From Streptomyces sp. CNH099 (lineage in GTDB: Bacteria; Actinomycetota; Actinomycetes; Streptomycetales; Streptomycetaceae): DNA of 64,000 nucleotides. The stretch spans positions 62,182 to 126,181 of the forward strand of contig AZWL01000019.1 in NCBI GenBank assembly GCA_000514715.1, in the 5' to 3' direction. Under the pieces are notes generated by a model that was not told where the DNA came from, ran no database searches, and saw only the letters and a list, made by a program, of their open reading frames with translations. Shown here piece after piece: positions 28,561 to 36,610 of this stretch (position 1 is the stretch's first letter; the number at the start of each line of letters is the position of its first letter). The position numbers were made by a program, and so were the translations under genes.

Positions 28561-28644
28561 GGGCCGTACGGCGGTCTGCCCGGCGCGTACGGGCTGCCGC
28601 CCGGGCCGTACGCCGGTGCGCCCGGGCCGTACGCGGGTGCGGCC
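28561..28644. repeat. Four tandem 21-bp units in the thrC-thrB gap
   Basis: Units start at 28561, 28582, 28603 and 28624, each close to GGGCCGTACGCCGGTGCGCCC. On the plus strand they would read as a seven-residue G-P-Y-x-G-x-P repeat, but no start or surrounding gene is visible and TAG interrupts the frame at 28474. The rest of the 432-base gap (28267-28698) shows nothing recognisable. Confidence 0.7.
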
Positions 28645-28698
28645 GGGCGCCGGCGGCGGGCTGGGGCACGGCCGCGCGCGGATGTCCGCGTGCCGCGG

Positions 28699-29829
28699 TC
28701 AGGCCAGCCCCAGGCGCTCCGCCGCCGCGTCGGCGTCGACCGGGACGGCGACGGGCTGCGGGGCGCCGGCGACCGCCCAGTCGGGGTCCTTGAGCCCGTT
28801 GCCGGTGACCGTGCAGACGATGCGCTGGCCGGCGTCGACCAGCCCCAGCTCCGCGGCCTGCAGCAGCCCCGCGACGCTCGCCGCCGAGGCCGGCTCGACG
28901 AAGACGCCCTCCTCCGCCGCGAGCAGCTTGTACGCCCGCAGGATCTGCCGGTCCGTGACCGCCTCGATGTGCCCGCCGGACTCGTCCCGCGCCCGCTCGG
29001 CCAGCTCCCACGAGGCCGGGTTGCCGATGCGGATGGCGGTGGCCAGCGTGCTCGGCTCCTTCACCGGCTCGCCGCGCACGATCGGGGCCGCGCCGGCGGC
29101 CTGGTAGCCCCACATCCGGGGAGTGCGGGTGGCGGGGCCGGCGCCGTCGTCGTGGTACTCGCGGTAGCCCTTCCAGTACGAGGTGATGTTGCCGGCGTTG
29201 CCGACCGGCAGGACGTGGATGTCCGGCGCGTCGCCGAGCGCGTCCACGACCTCGAAGGCGGCGGTCTTCTGGCCCTCGATGCGCGCCGGGTTGACGGAGT
29301 TCACCAGCGCCACCGGGTACTTCTCGCTGAGCGCGCGGGCCAGCGTCAGGCAGTCGTCGAAGTTGCCGTCGACCTGGAGGATCCGCGCCCCGTGCACGAG
29401 CGCCTGGCCCATCTTGCCCAGCGCGATCTTGCCCTGCGGCACCAGCACCGCGCAGGTCAGCCCGGCCCGTACCGCATAGGCGGCCGCGGAGGCCGAGGTG
29501 TTGCCGGTGGAGGCGCAGATGACGGCCCGGGCCCCGGACTCCTTCGCCCGGGAGATCGCCACCGTCATGCCGCGGTCCTTGAACGACCCGGTGGGGTTGG
29601 CGCCCTCCACCTTCAGGTGCACGTCGCAACCGGTGCGCTCGGTCAGCACCTGGGCCGGCACCAGCGGGGTCCCGCCCTCGCGGAGCGTCACGACCGGGGT
29701 CGCCGCGCCGACCGGCAGCCGGTCGCGGTACTCCTCGATGACGCCCCGCCACTGGGGTGCCGGCCGCGCGGCGGAGCCGCTCATGTCGCGTCGGGGTTCG
29801 TCGATCACTGCGTCCATCTCCTGCGTCAC
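28699..29829 (-). CDS. thrC: Threonine synthase
   Basis: 376 residues; GTG 29829 overlaps the hom stop by four bases. PLP enzyme of the tryptophan-synthase-beta fold: the Schiff-base Lys lies in GANPTGSFKDRGM, followed by CASTGNTSASAAAYAVRAGL and the phosphate-binding loop PVGNAGN. It converts O-phosphohomoserine to threonine. Short actinobacterial form (about 350-375 residues). Starts at ATG 29817 are also possible. Confidence 0.95.
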   Translation of the reverse strand: MTQEMDAVIDEPRRDMSGSAARPAPQWRGVIEEYRDRLPVGAATPVVTLREGGTPLVPAQVLTERTGCDVHLKVEGANPTGSFKDRGMTVAISRAKESGARAVICASTGNTSASAAAYAVRAGLTCAVLVPQGKIALGKMGQALVHGARILQVDGNFDDCLTLARALSEKYPVALVNSVNPARIEGQKTAAFEVVDALGDAPDIHVLPVGNAGNITSYWKGYREYHDDGAGPATRTPRMWGYQAAGAAPIVRGEPVKEPSTLATAIRIGNPASWELAERARDESGGHIEAVTDRQILRAYKLLAAEEGVFVEPASAASVAGLLQAAELGLVDAGQRIVCTVTGNGLKDPDWAVAGAPQPVAVPVDADAAAERLGLA

Positions 29830-31118
29830 TCTCCTTCGACCCGCATGATGCTCGCCACGCCGCGTACGGTCTCCAGCCGCCGCAGCGCCTCGACCGTGGC
29901 CGCCAGCGCGGCGTCCGTCGCCCGGTGCGTGACCACCACGAGCGACGCCTCGCCGTCCTTCCCCTGCTGGCGGACCGTGTCGATGGACACGTCGTGCTCG
30001 GCGAAGACCGCGGCCACATGGGCGAGCACGCCCGCCCGGTCGGCCACGTCCAGGCTGATGTGGTACCGCGTGACGACGCCGCCCGGCGGCGCCACCGGCA
30101 GCTGCGCGTACGCGCTCTCGCCCGGCCCGCTGCCGCCGCTGAGCCGGTGCCGGCAGACCGCGACCAGGTCGCCGAGCACGGCGCTGGCGGTCGGCGCGCC
30201 GCCGGCGCCCGGGCCGTAGAACATCAGCTGCCCGGCCGCGGCGGCCTCGACGAAGACGGCGTTGTACGCCTCGCGGACGGAGGCCAGCGGGTGCGTCAGC
30301 GGGATCATCGCCGGGTGCACCCGCGCGGTCACGGACCTGCCGTCGGGCGTGCGCTCGCAGATGGCCAGCAGTTTGACCGTGCAGCCCATGCGGGCCGCGG
30401 CCGCCATGTCGGCGGCGGTGATCTCGGTGATGCCCTGGCGGTGCACGTCGTCGAAGCGGACCCGGGTGTGGAAGGCGATGCCGGCGAGGATCGCGGCCTT
30501 GGCGGCGGCGTCGTAGCCCTCGACGTCGGCGGTGGGGTCGGCCTCGGCGTAGCCGAGGGCGGTGGCCTCCTCCAGCGCCTCGGCGTAGCCGGCGCCGGAG
30601 GTGTCCATGCGGTCGAGGATGAAGTTGGTGGTGCCGTTGAGGATGCCGATCACCCGGTCGACCCGGTCGCCGGCGAGGGACTCGCGCAGCGGGCGGACGA
30701 GCGGGATGGCGCCGGCGACGGCGGCCTCGTAGTAGAGGTCGACGCCGCGGCTGTCTGCGGCGGCGTGGAGGCTGGGGCCGTCCTCGGCGAGGAGTGCCTT
30801 GTTGCCGGTGACGACGCTGGCGCCGTGCGCGAAGGCGGTGGTGATGAGCGTACGGGCCGGCTCCAGGCCGCCGATCAGCTCGATGACGACGTCGATGTCC
30901 TCCCGCTTGACCAGCGCCGTGGCGTCCGTGGTGACCAGCTCGTCCGGGATCCCCGGCCGGTCCACCCCCGTGCGCCGCACCGCGACGCCGGCCAGCTCAA
31001 CCGGCGCGCCGATCCGGGCGGCGAGGTCGGCGGCGTTCGCCGTCATGAGGCGGGCGACCTCGGAGCCGACGGACCCGCAGCCCAGGAGCGCCACCTTCAG
31101 CGGACGCCTCTCGCTCAT
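29826..31118 (-). CDS. hom: Homoserine dehydrogenase with ACT domain
   Basis: 430 residues, ATG 31118 with GAGGTCAT upstream. Rossmann fold GCGSVGSEVARLM at 13-25, the catalytic domain with VVTGNKALLAEDG, YYEAAVAGAIPLVRPL and NGTTNFILDRM, and a C-terminal ACT domain from about 350 (YHISLDVADRAGVLAHVA) that usually mediates threonine inhibition. It reduces aspartate semialdehyde to homoserine. Coupled to thrC; preceded by lysA after 124 nt, so the four genes form one Asp-family unit. Confidence 0.97.
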   Translation of the reverse strand: MSERRPLKVALLGCGSVGSEVARLMTANAADLAARIGAPVELAGVAVRRTGVDRPGIPDELVTTDATALVKREDIDVVIELIGGLEPARTLITTAFAHGASVVTGNKALLAEDGPSLHAAADSRGVDLYYEAAVAGAIPLVRPLRESLAGDRVDRVIGILNGTTNFILDRMDTSGAGYAEALEEATALGYAEADPTADVEGYDAAAKAAILAGIAFHTRVRFDDVHRQGITEITAADMAAAARMGCTVKLLAICERTPDGRSVTARVHPAMIPLTHPLASVREAYNAVFVEAAAAGQLMFYGPGAGGAPTASAVLGDLVAVCRHRLSGGSGPGESAYAQLPVAPPGGVVTRYHISLDVADRAGVLAHVAAVFAEHDVSIDTVRQQGKDGEASLVVVTHRATDAALAATVEALRRLETVRGVASIMRVEGE

Positions 31119-31242
31119 ATGACCTCGTTCCTCACGTGCACCAACGGGGGCGATTCCAGTCTCACGCAGCGGCGGGCGATTGCGACGCCCTGTCCGGATG
31201 CCGAGACGTACGGTTTACGGCTTGAGATATGGGGCCCGCGGC

Positions 31243-32631
31243 TCAGCCGACGTCGAGCCGCAGCAGGTCCGTCTCCGTCTCGCGCCGCACGATCTCCCGC
31301 GCCGCACCGTCCGCCACGGCCACCACCGGCGGGCGCAGCACGTGGTTGTAGTTGCTCGCCATGGAGCGGCAGTACGCCCCGGTGGCCGGAACCGCGATCA
31401 GGTCGCCGGCCGCCAGGTCCGCGGGCAGGTAGGCGTCCCGTACGACGATGTCGCCGGACTCGCAGTGCTTGCCGACGACGCGCGCGAGCATCGGCTCGGC
31501 GGTGGACGCGCGGGAGGCCAGCGCCACCGAGTACTCGGCGTCGTAGAGCGCGGTGCGGATGTTGTCCGACATGCCGCCGTCCACGCTCACGTACGTGCGC
31601 AGCCCCGCCAGCTCCTTGACCGTGCCGACCTCGTAGAGCGTGAAGGCGGTCGGGCCGGCGATCGCCCGGCCCGGCTCGACGGACAGCCGCGGCATCGTCA
31701 GCCCCGCGGCGGTGCACTCGCGGGCGACGATGTCGCGCAGCGCCTTGGCGATCTCGTACGGCTCGCGGGGGTCGTCCTCGGGGGTGTACGCGATGCCGAG
31801 GCCGCCGCCGAGGTCGATCTCGGGCAGCTCCACCCCGTGCTCGTCGCGGATCTCGGTGAGCAGCCCGACGACGCGGCGGGCGGAGACCTCGAAGCCGGCC
31901 ATGTCGAAGATCTGCGAGCCGATGTGGCTGTGGATGCCGACCAGCTCCAGCGCGTCCAGCCGCAGCACCCGCCGCACCGCCTCGGCCGCCTGGCCGTCGG
32001 CGAGCGCGAGGCCGAACTTCTGGTCCTCGTGGGCGGTGGCGATGAACTCGTGGGTGTGCGCCTCGACGCCGACCGTCACCCGGATCTGCACCCGCTGGCG
32101 CCTGCCGAGGCGCTCGGCGGCGTGCGCGACGCGGACGATCTCCTGGTACGAGTCGAGCACGATCCGCCCGACGCCGGCCTCGACGGCCCGTTCGATCTCG
32201 TCCGGGCTCTTGTTGTTGCCGTGCATCGCGATCCGCTCGGCCGGCATGCCGGCGGCCAGCGCGGTGGCCAGCTCGCCGCCGGAGCAGACGTCGAGGTTCA
32301 GCCCCTCCTCGCGCAGCCAGCGGACGACGGCGCGGGAGAGGAACGCCTTGCCGGCGTAGAAGACGTCGGCGCCCTCGAAGGCGTCGGTCCAGGCGCGGCA
32401 GCGGGCGCGGAAGTCCTCCTCGTCGAGGAAGTACGCGGGGGTGCCGAACTCCTCGGCGAGCCGGGTCACGGGCAGCCCGCCGACGGTGACGACGCCGTCG
32501 GCGCCGCGGGCGACGGTGCGGGCCCACACGTGCGGGTCGAGGCCGTTGAGGTCGGCGGGCGGGGCGGCGTAGTGCCCTTCGGGCAGCACGTCGCCGTGCC
32601 GGGGGCCGGCGGGGTGGGCGGATCGGCTCAC
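31243..32631 (-). CDS. lysA: Diaminopimelate decarboxylase
   Basis: 462 residues from GTG 32631, with AAGGAG upstream. Fold-III PLP enzyme: the Schiff-base Lys is K95 in VFYAGKAFLSR; the glycine-rich phosphate loop is GGGLGIAYTPEDD; the C-terminal domain supplies the active-site Cys of KHCESGD and the YNHVLRPP segment. It decarboxylates meso-DAP to lysine, the last lysine step. It leads the lysA-hom-thrC-thrB group. Confidence 0.96.
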   Translation of the reverse strand: MSRSAHPAGPRHGDVLPEGHYAAPPADLNGLDPHVWARTVARGADGVVTVGGLPVTRLAEEFGTPAYFLDEEDFRARCRAWTDAFEGADVFYAGKAFLSRAVVRWLREEGLNLDVCSGGELATALAAGMPAERIAMHGNNKSPDEIERAVEAGVGRIVLDSYQEIVRVAHAAERLGRRQRVQIRVTVGVEAHTHEFIATAHEDQKFGLALADGQAAEAVRRVLRLDALELVGIHSHIGSQIFDMAGFEVSARRVVGLLTEIRDEHGVELPEIDLGGGLGIAYTPEDDPREPYEIAKALRDIVARECTAAGLTMPRLSVEPGRAIAGPTAFTLYEVGTVKELAGLRTYVSVDGGMSDNIRTALYDAEYSVALASRASTAEPMLARVVGKHCESGDIVVRDAYLPADLAAGDLIAVPATGAYCRSMASNYNHVLRPPVVAVADGAAREIVRRETETDLLRLDVG

Positions 32632-32647
32632 GGCGGGGTACTCCTTC

Positions 32648-32692
32648 GGTGGTGCGGGGGTCGGTGATGCGGGGGTCGGTGGTGCGGGTCGG
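32648..32692. repeat. Three 15-bp GT-rich tandem units upstream of lysA
   Basis: Units GGTGGTGCGGGGGTC (32648-32662), GGTGATGCGGGGGTC (32663-32677) and a third, diverged copy to 32692. They fill the nrtL-lysA gap just upstream of the lysA ribosome binding site. A role is unknown; copy number may vary. Confidence 0.65.
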
Positions 32693-32716
32693 GGGCGTCG
32701 GTTGTCCTGCGGGGCC

Positions 32717-33709
32717 TCAGAGGTGCTCGGGGGCCCGGATGCCGAGCAGGCCGAGGCCGTTGCGGAGGGCCACGCCGGCGGCGGCCGCCTGGCGCAGCCG
32801 GGCCCGGTGGCCGGCGGTGGGCTCCTCGTCGCCGGCGGGCAGGGCGGGGTGGGCCGCCTCGGCGCCGAGGAAGGCGCCGGCCAGGACGTCGAGGTGCCGG
32901 GCGAGCCGGTCGGGCGCGCGGCGGCGGGCGGCGGTCTCCACGACGGCGGGGAGTTCGCCGATGGCGGCGCGGAGGGCGCCGTCGGTGCGAGTGTGCCGTA
33001 CGGCCCCGGCCGGGGGCGCGGCGGGTGGGCCGCCCAGGCCGAGGTCGGCGCCGGCCCGGGCGAGGGCGGCGGTGCGGGAGTGGGCGTACTGGATACGGAA
33101 CAGGGGGTTGGACTCGCGCCGTACGAGCAGCTCGGGACCGAGCCGCGGCCGCTGGCCGGCGGGCGTGCGCAGGAAGGCCCACCGGACGGCGTCGCGGGGG
33201 TAGGGCCCGGTCCCGTCCGCCGGCGGGACGGCCCGTACGCGGACGGCTTCGCCGTGACCGGCATCGTTGAGGGAGGCGCCGGCGGCGGCGAGGAGCCGCC
33301 GGAGGGCGCCGGCGAGAACGGCCGCCCGGAGGTGCCCGTCGGCGACGAGGTGGCAGGAGACCCCGCGCAGCGACGTCCCGCCCCCGAACCGCCCGCCGCC
33401 CGCGAGCGCCGCCTCGACCGGGTCCCCGCTCCCCCGCAGGGTGATGTTGAGGAACCCGGGCCCGCTGACGGTCACGTCGGCGATGCCGGGCTGGGCGGCG
33501 AGGCGTTCCCGCAGGAACGCGGCGACGTCCAGCGGGTCGCGCCCGGCGGCGTGGGCGAGCTGCAGGGCGGCGTTGGTGGCGTAGTCCCCCCGCCCCCCGG
33601 GCCGCGGCCGCTCCACGACGACACGCGCCGGCACGGGTGCGCCGAACTCACCCACCGCGGCGGATCGCACCGTACGCAAGACGGTGCCGGTGAGCTCTGC
33701 GGGGTCCAC
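32717..33709 (-). CDS. nrtL: ArgRS-related anticodon-binding protein (NrtL-like)
   Basis: 330 residues from GTG 33709. The N-terminal ArgRS domain (GDYATNAALQLAHAAGRDPLDVA, ITVSGPGFLNI-like) is present. The catalytic domain is reduced: where ArgRS has HVGHLRST, this reads VADGHLRAAVLAG, so the first His of HIGH is lost and most of the core including KMSKS is missing. The DALR anticodon-binding domain is intact (NPLFRIQYAHSRTAALARAG). It therefore cannot charge tRNA but may bind it. A tRNA-Arg gene lies 680 bp away. It is a conserved streptomycete gene; its function is not established. Confidence 0.85.
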   Translation of the reverse strand: MDPAELTGTVLRTVRSAAVGEFGAPVPARVVVERPRPGGRGDYATNAALQLAHAAGRDPLDVAAFLRERLAAQPGIADVTVSGPGFLNITLRGSGDPVEAALAGGGRFGGGTSLRGVSCHLVADGHLRAAVLAGALRRLLAAAGASLNDAGHGEAVRVRAVPPADGTGPYPRDAVRWAFLRTPAGQRPRLGPELLVRRESNPLFRIQYAHSRTAALARAGADLGLGGPPAAPPAGAVRHTRTDGALRAAIGELPAVVETAARRRAPDRLARHLDVLAGAFLGAEAAHPALPAGDEEPTAGHRARLRQAAAAGVALRNGLGLLGIRAPEHL

Positions 33710-33772
33710 GGAACCAGCGTATGGGAGGCACGGGGGAGGCAGGCGAACCCTTTTACCGGACTCGTCCCCCAC

Positions 33773-34225
33773 TCAGCACACGGGAGACCCGGCGGGCTCC
33801 GCGTCGTCGGCGGAGTCCCCGGCCAGCCTCTCCCCCACCCGCTCGGAAGCCCGCCGCGCCGCCAGCCGCCGCACGACCCGCACCAGCTCAACCGGCTCGA
33901 AGGGCTTGGCCACGAACGCGTCCACCCCGGCCGCCCGCCCGGCCTCGACCTCCAGCTGATCGCACCCGCTGACCACCGCTATCGGCAGCTCCCGCGTCCG
34001 CGGATCGGCCCGCAGCCGGGCCGCGGTCCGCAGCCCGTCGAGCCGGGGCATCACGATGTCGAGCGTCACCACATCGGGACGGACCCGGTGGACGGCTTCC
34101 AGACACTCGGCACCATCGGCCGCGGTCACGACCTCGAAGCCCTCTAGTTCGAGATTGACCCTGATCAGCTGCCGGATCACCTTGTTGTCATCGACCACAA
34201 GGACCCGACCGGACAAGCCAGGCAC
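33773..34225 (-). CDS. Single-domain response regulator (CheY-like)
   Basis: 150 residues from GTG 34225; the ribosome binding site is poor. Receiver domain with the acidic pair D12-D13 (VLVVDDNK), phospho-acceptor D56 (VVTLDIVMPRLDG), S86 and K107 (AFVAKPFEP). There is no output domain, only a 30-residue acidic tail. It probably relays phosphate or acts by protein contact. No sensor kinase gene is adjacent. Same strand as nrtL, 63-nt gap. Confidence 0.9.
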   Translation of the reverse strand: MPGLSGRVLVVDDNKVIRQLIRVNLELEGFEVVTAADGAECLEAVHRVRPDVVTLDIVMPRLDGLRTAARLRADPRTRELPIAVVSGCDQLEVEAGRAAGVDAFVAKPFEPVELVRVVRRLAARRASERVGERLAGDSADDAEPAGSPVC

Positions 34226-34387
34226 AAGGGAAAGCGTAGGCGCGCCCGCCCCCCTACGTCCGGCTTTTGGACACTTCCGCCCCTGACCTGCACACACACC
34301 CCGCCCCCACCCCCAAAACCCGGTACCCGACCACCCCCGGGAAGCTGGTAGGGTTCTACCCGTCACCGCACCACCACGCGGAGACCC

Positions 34388-34459
34388 GCCCCCGTAGCTC
34401 AGGGGATAGAGCAACGGCCTCCGGAGCCGTGTGCGCAGGTTCGAATCCTGCCGGGGGCA
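34388..34459 (+). tRNA. tRNA-Arg (anticodon CCG)
   Basis: A full cloverleaf folds by eye: acceptor 34388-34394 / 34452-34458, D-stem GCTC/GAGC, anticodon stem ACGGC/GCCGT with loop CTCCGGA giving anticodon CCG (34421-34423, reads CGG), and T-arm with TTCGAAT. The discriminator is A and CCA is not encoded. A possible -10 (TAGGGT, 34349-34354) lies 34 nt upstream. It borders the variable region to the right. Confidence 0.96.
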
Positions 34460-34476
34460 CCTCGCTTGAGGTGCCC

Positions 34477-34516
34477 AAGACCCCGTGACCAGCGAATCCG
34501 CTGCGTACGGGGTCTT
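34477..34516 (+). terminator. tRNA-Arg terminator hairpin
   Basis: AAGACCCCGT (34477-34486) / ACGGGGTCTT (34507-34516), with a second inner stem CAGCG / CGCTG, starting 18 nt after the tRNA. The flanking AAG/CTT resembles an intrinsic terminator. Confidence 0.8.
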
Positions 34517-34573
34517 CGCGCGTGCGCGGCCGAAGGCCGCCGGAAGCAGCTCCATGACGAGGGCGTGCGCAAG

Positions 34574-34999
34574 ATGATCTCTCTGATGCCCCGCCTCGTG
34601 GCGCGCTCCAAGCGGATGCCCATCCCCGACAAGCTGCGTGACTTCGCCCTGACTCCCCGTCACCTGTCGCTGCTCGCGCTCCTGCTCTACGACGGCCCGG
34701 CGACGGTCAAGGAACTGCCGGCCGGACTGCAGGTCGCGTCCACGACCGTGAGCCTGATGGTCGGCGATCTGAACCACCAGGGGATCCTCCAGCGCCGCGA
34801 GGACGAACGGGACCGTCGCCGCACCATCGTCAGCATCGACGACGAACACCGCGCCGCCATCGAAAGCTGGCTGGCCGCCGGCCCCGACGCCTGGCGCACG
34901 GCCTTCGAACCCCTCACACCGGCCGAGCGCGCCCTCGTCATCAACGCCCTGCTCACCTTCGAACGGGAGACCAAGACCGCCACGGAACAACCCGACTGA
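34574..34999 (+). CDS. MarR-family transcriptional regulator, possibly 5'-truncated
   Basis: 141 residues from ATG 34574. Winged-helix DNA-binding region: PRHLSLLALLLYDGPATVKE, ASTTVSLMVGDLNHQGI and the wing REDERDRRRTIVSI. There is no ribosome binding site, and the in-frame codons just upstream (QLHDEGVRK) still look coding, although the frame then runs into the tRNA terminator. The original 5' end may therefore have been lost or replaced at the tRNA junction. Target genes are unknown; no efflux or enzyme gene is adjacent. Confidence 0.7.
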   Translation: MISLMPRLVARSKRMPIPDKLRDFALTPRHLSLLALLLYDGPATVKELPAGLQVASTTVSLMVGDLNHQGILQRREDERDRRRTIVSIDDEHRAAIESWLAAGPDAWRTAFEPLTPAERALVINALLTFERETKTATEQPD

Positions 35000-35351
35000 G
35001 CCCGCCGCCCCTTGCCGCTCGTCCGGGCCGCGCGTGTACACCGCCTCCAGCACGCCGCGGACGACGCGGTCCGGGTCGTCGAGACCGGCGGCGGCCAGGA
35101 TGTCCGGGGCCGCGGCGAGCAAGTGGAGGACGGCGACGGGCATCGCGCGGGTGGCGACGGCGGCCCGCGCGGGGGTGGCGGACAGGCCCGCGGCCCGCGG
35201 CGGCCGTGTGCGCGGTGATCTAGCGGTACAGCTCCGGGCAGCGCTCGGCCGCCGCGCGCAGCTGGGCCTCCCGGCCTGCGCCACTCTGTGTTTCGGCCGT
35301 CTGTGAGGTGCCACGGGCGCCGCCCGGTACCCACCATGCTTGACTGCAGGG
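35000..35351 (-). other. Decayed coding remnants, no intact gene
   Basis: Minus-strand fragments with protein-like composition appear around 35010-35170 (helical, including VLHLLAAAPDILAAAGLDD) and 35220-35290 (ending EAQLRAAAERCPELYR and a stop). They are in different frames and have no start. I do not recognise the parent gene. Confidence 0.35.
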
Positions 35352-35624
35352 ATGCCTGACGAGATGAACTTGCTCTCTGGACGCCTGCGGGAGGCCGGCT
35401 TCGACGCGGAGTCCGTTCAGCACACGCCCGGCGGGGTGGTGGCCGTCTCAGGGCTGGCGACGCTGCGCAACGGCGGGCGGGTCTTCGCGAAGACACTTCG
35501 GGAGGTGGAAGCGGACGTCTTCGAGGTGGAATCCGCCGGCCTCTCGGCTCTGCGGGACCGCGGCGGGGCGAGCACGCCGACGATCGTGCACGTGTCCCCA
35601 AGACTGCTGGTGCTGGAGGCACTG
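35352..35624 (+). pseudogene. N-terminal fragment of a fructosamine-kinase/aminoglycoside-phosphotransferase-like protein
   Basis: From ATG 35352 about 91 residues follow the small lobe of this kinase fold: LATLRNGGRVFAKTLR with the ATP-binding Lys, DVFEVESAGLSALRDRGG and VSPRLLVLEAL hinge. Homology then stops abruptly; the frame stays open to 35855 in unrelated Arg-rich sequence. The catalytic HxD and DxG parts are missing. About one third of the normal 280-residue length, hence a broken gene. Confidence 0.65.
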
Positions 35625-35860
35625 CATCCCCGGTCAGACCGCCGACGGCGTCCGGCAGGTCATCGCGCCGTTCCGACGAAGCCGCGCACGGTGAGCTGTC
35701 CGCGGCCTGCGGCGCTCGCGCTCAGGTCAGCGGAATGCCGTGGTCGATGCCGCCCGGTGCGTTCGCGTACGACAGTCCCGGTCCGCCGCAACGAGCAGCC
35801 GGCCCACCGCGGCGAACACACGCGCAAACTTGACGGAGGACTCCAGGTAGGATAGGTAGC

Positions 35861-36124
35861 ATGAGTGAGCCTACCGGCAAGTACTCGATCACCATGCCGC
35901 GCGACATCGCGGAAGCCGCCCGCTCCCGCAGCGGCCACTCCGGCCTGTCCGCCTACGTGGCCGCAGCCGTCGCCCGCCAGATCGAGCGCGACAACCTCAA
36001 CGAACTCATCACCGTCGCCGAGGCCGAGCACGGCCCCATCACCGACGAGGAGATCCAGGCCCTGCGCGACCAGCTCCACCAGGCACGCCGGCAGCAGGCG
36101 AGCGACGGAGCGGACGCCGCGTGA
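35861..36124 (+). CDS. Ribbon-helix-helix antitoxin (VapB-like)
   Basis: 87 residues, ATG 35861. The N-terminal ribbon-helix-helix region (KYSITMPRDIAEAARSRSGH, then SAYVAAAVARQIER) should bind DNA as a dimer; the acidic/polar C-terminal half would wrap the toxin. The start has only a weak AGGT site; TAGGAT (35848-35853) is placed as if a -10 for a nearly leaderless mRNA. The stop overlaps the toxin start (GTGA), the usual coupling of vapBC pairs. The operon is probably autoregulated. Confidence 0.85.
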   Translation: MSEPTGKYSITMPRDIAEAARSRSGHSGLSAYVAAAVARQIERDNLNELITVAEAEHGPITDEEIQALRDQLHQARRQQASDGADAA

Positions 36125-36534
36125 CCCGCTCACCCGCCGTGCCCGGCGGCACCCTCGTCCTCGACAGCGAGGGCCTCGCCAAGGCCGTCCTGCGCGACCG
36201 CACGGTCACCACCTGGCTGACCCTCGCACGCACCGACGACCTCCGCGTCATCACCTCCGCAGCCACCCTCGTTGAAGTGATCCACCCCCGCATCAACCGC
36301 CCGGCCCTGGAATGGACGCTGTCCCGGCTCGTCGTCGAGCCGGTCACCGAGCCGATCGCCCGCCACGCCACCGCCCTCCTGGCCGACGCCGGACTGCACG
36401 GCCACACGTACGCCGTCGACGCCATGCTCAGCGCCACCGCCCTCGCCGCACCCGCTCCTGTCACAGTCCTCACTTCCGACACCGAGGACCTGATCTCCCT
36501 GTGCGGCACGCGCGCCACCGTCATCAAGGTCTGA
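36121..36534 (+). CDS. PIN-domain toxin (VapC-like ribonuclease)
   Basis: 137 residues from GTG 36121. PIN-domain acidic residues are in place: D15 (LVLDSEGLAKA), E52 (ATLVEVIHPR), D100 (HTYAVDAMLSATAL) and D120 (VLTSDTEDL). Such enzymes cut tRNA or rRNA at a specific site when the antitoxin is lost. Directly coupled to the RHH antitoxin. Intact, so the pair may be active. The target cannot be deduced. Confidence 0.88.
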   Translation: MTRSPAVPGGTLVLDSEGLAKAVLRDRTVTTWLTLARTDDLRVITSAATLVEVIHPRINRPALEWTLSRLVVEPVTEPIARHATALLADAGLHGHTYAVDAMLSATALAAPAPVTVLTSDTEDLISLCGTRATVIKV

Positions 36535-36610
36535 GCTTCAGCAGCTGCGGGCGTTACGCTCGGCATGCCAGGTCGGGCACTGATGTGCCAGGTGCCCGTC
36601 GAACGGGGGG

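Noticed and set aside
29757..32667. Two long plus-strand frames opposite hom and lysA
   Set aside because: Shadow frames; the minus-strand genes are certain.
34388..34459. Search for a duplicated tRNA 3' end marking an attachment site
   Set aside because: No second copy of the tRNA 3' half was seen between 34.5 and 41.4 kb, so no att site is claimed; a computed search could still find a diverged one.
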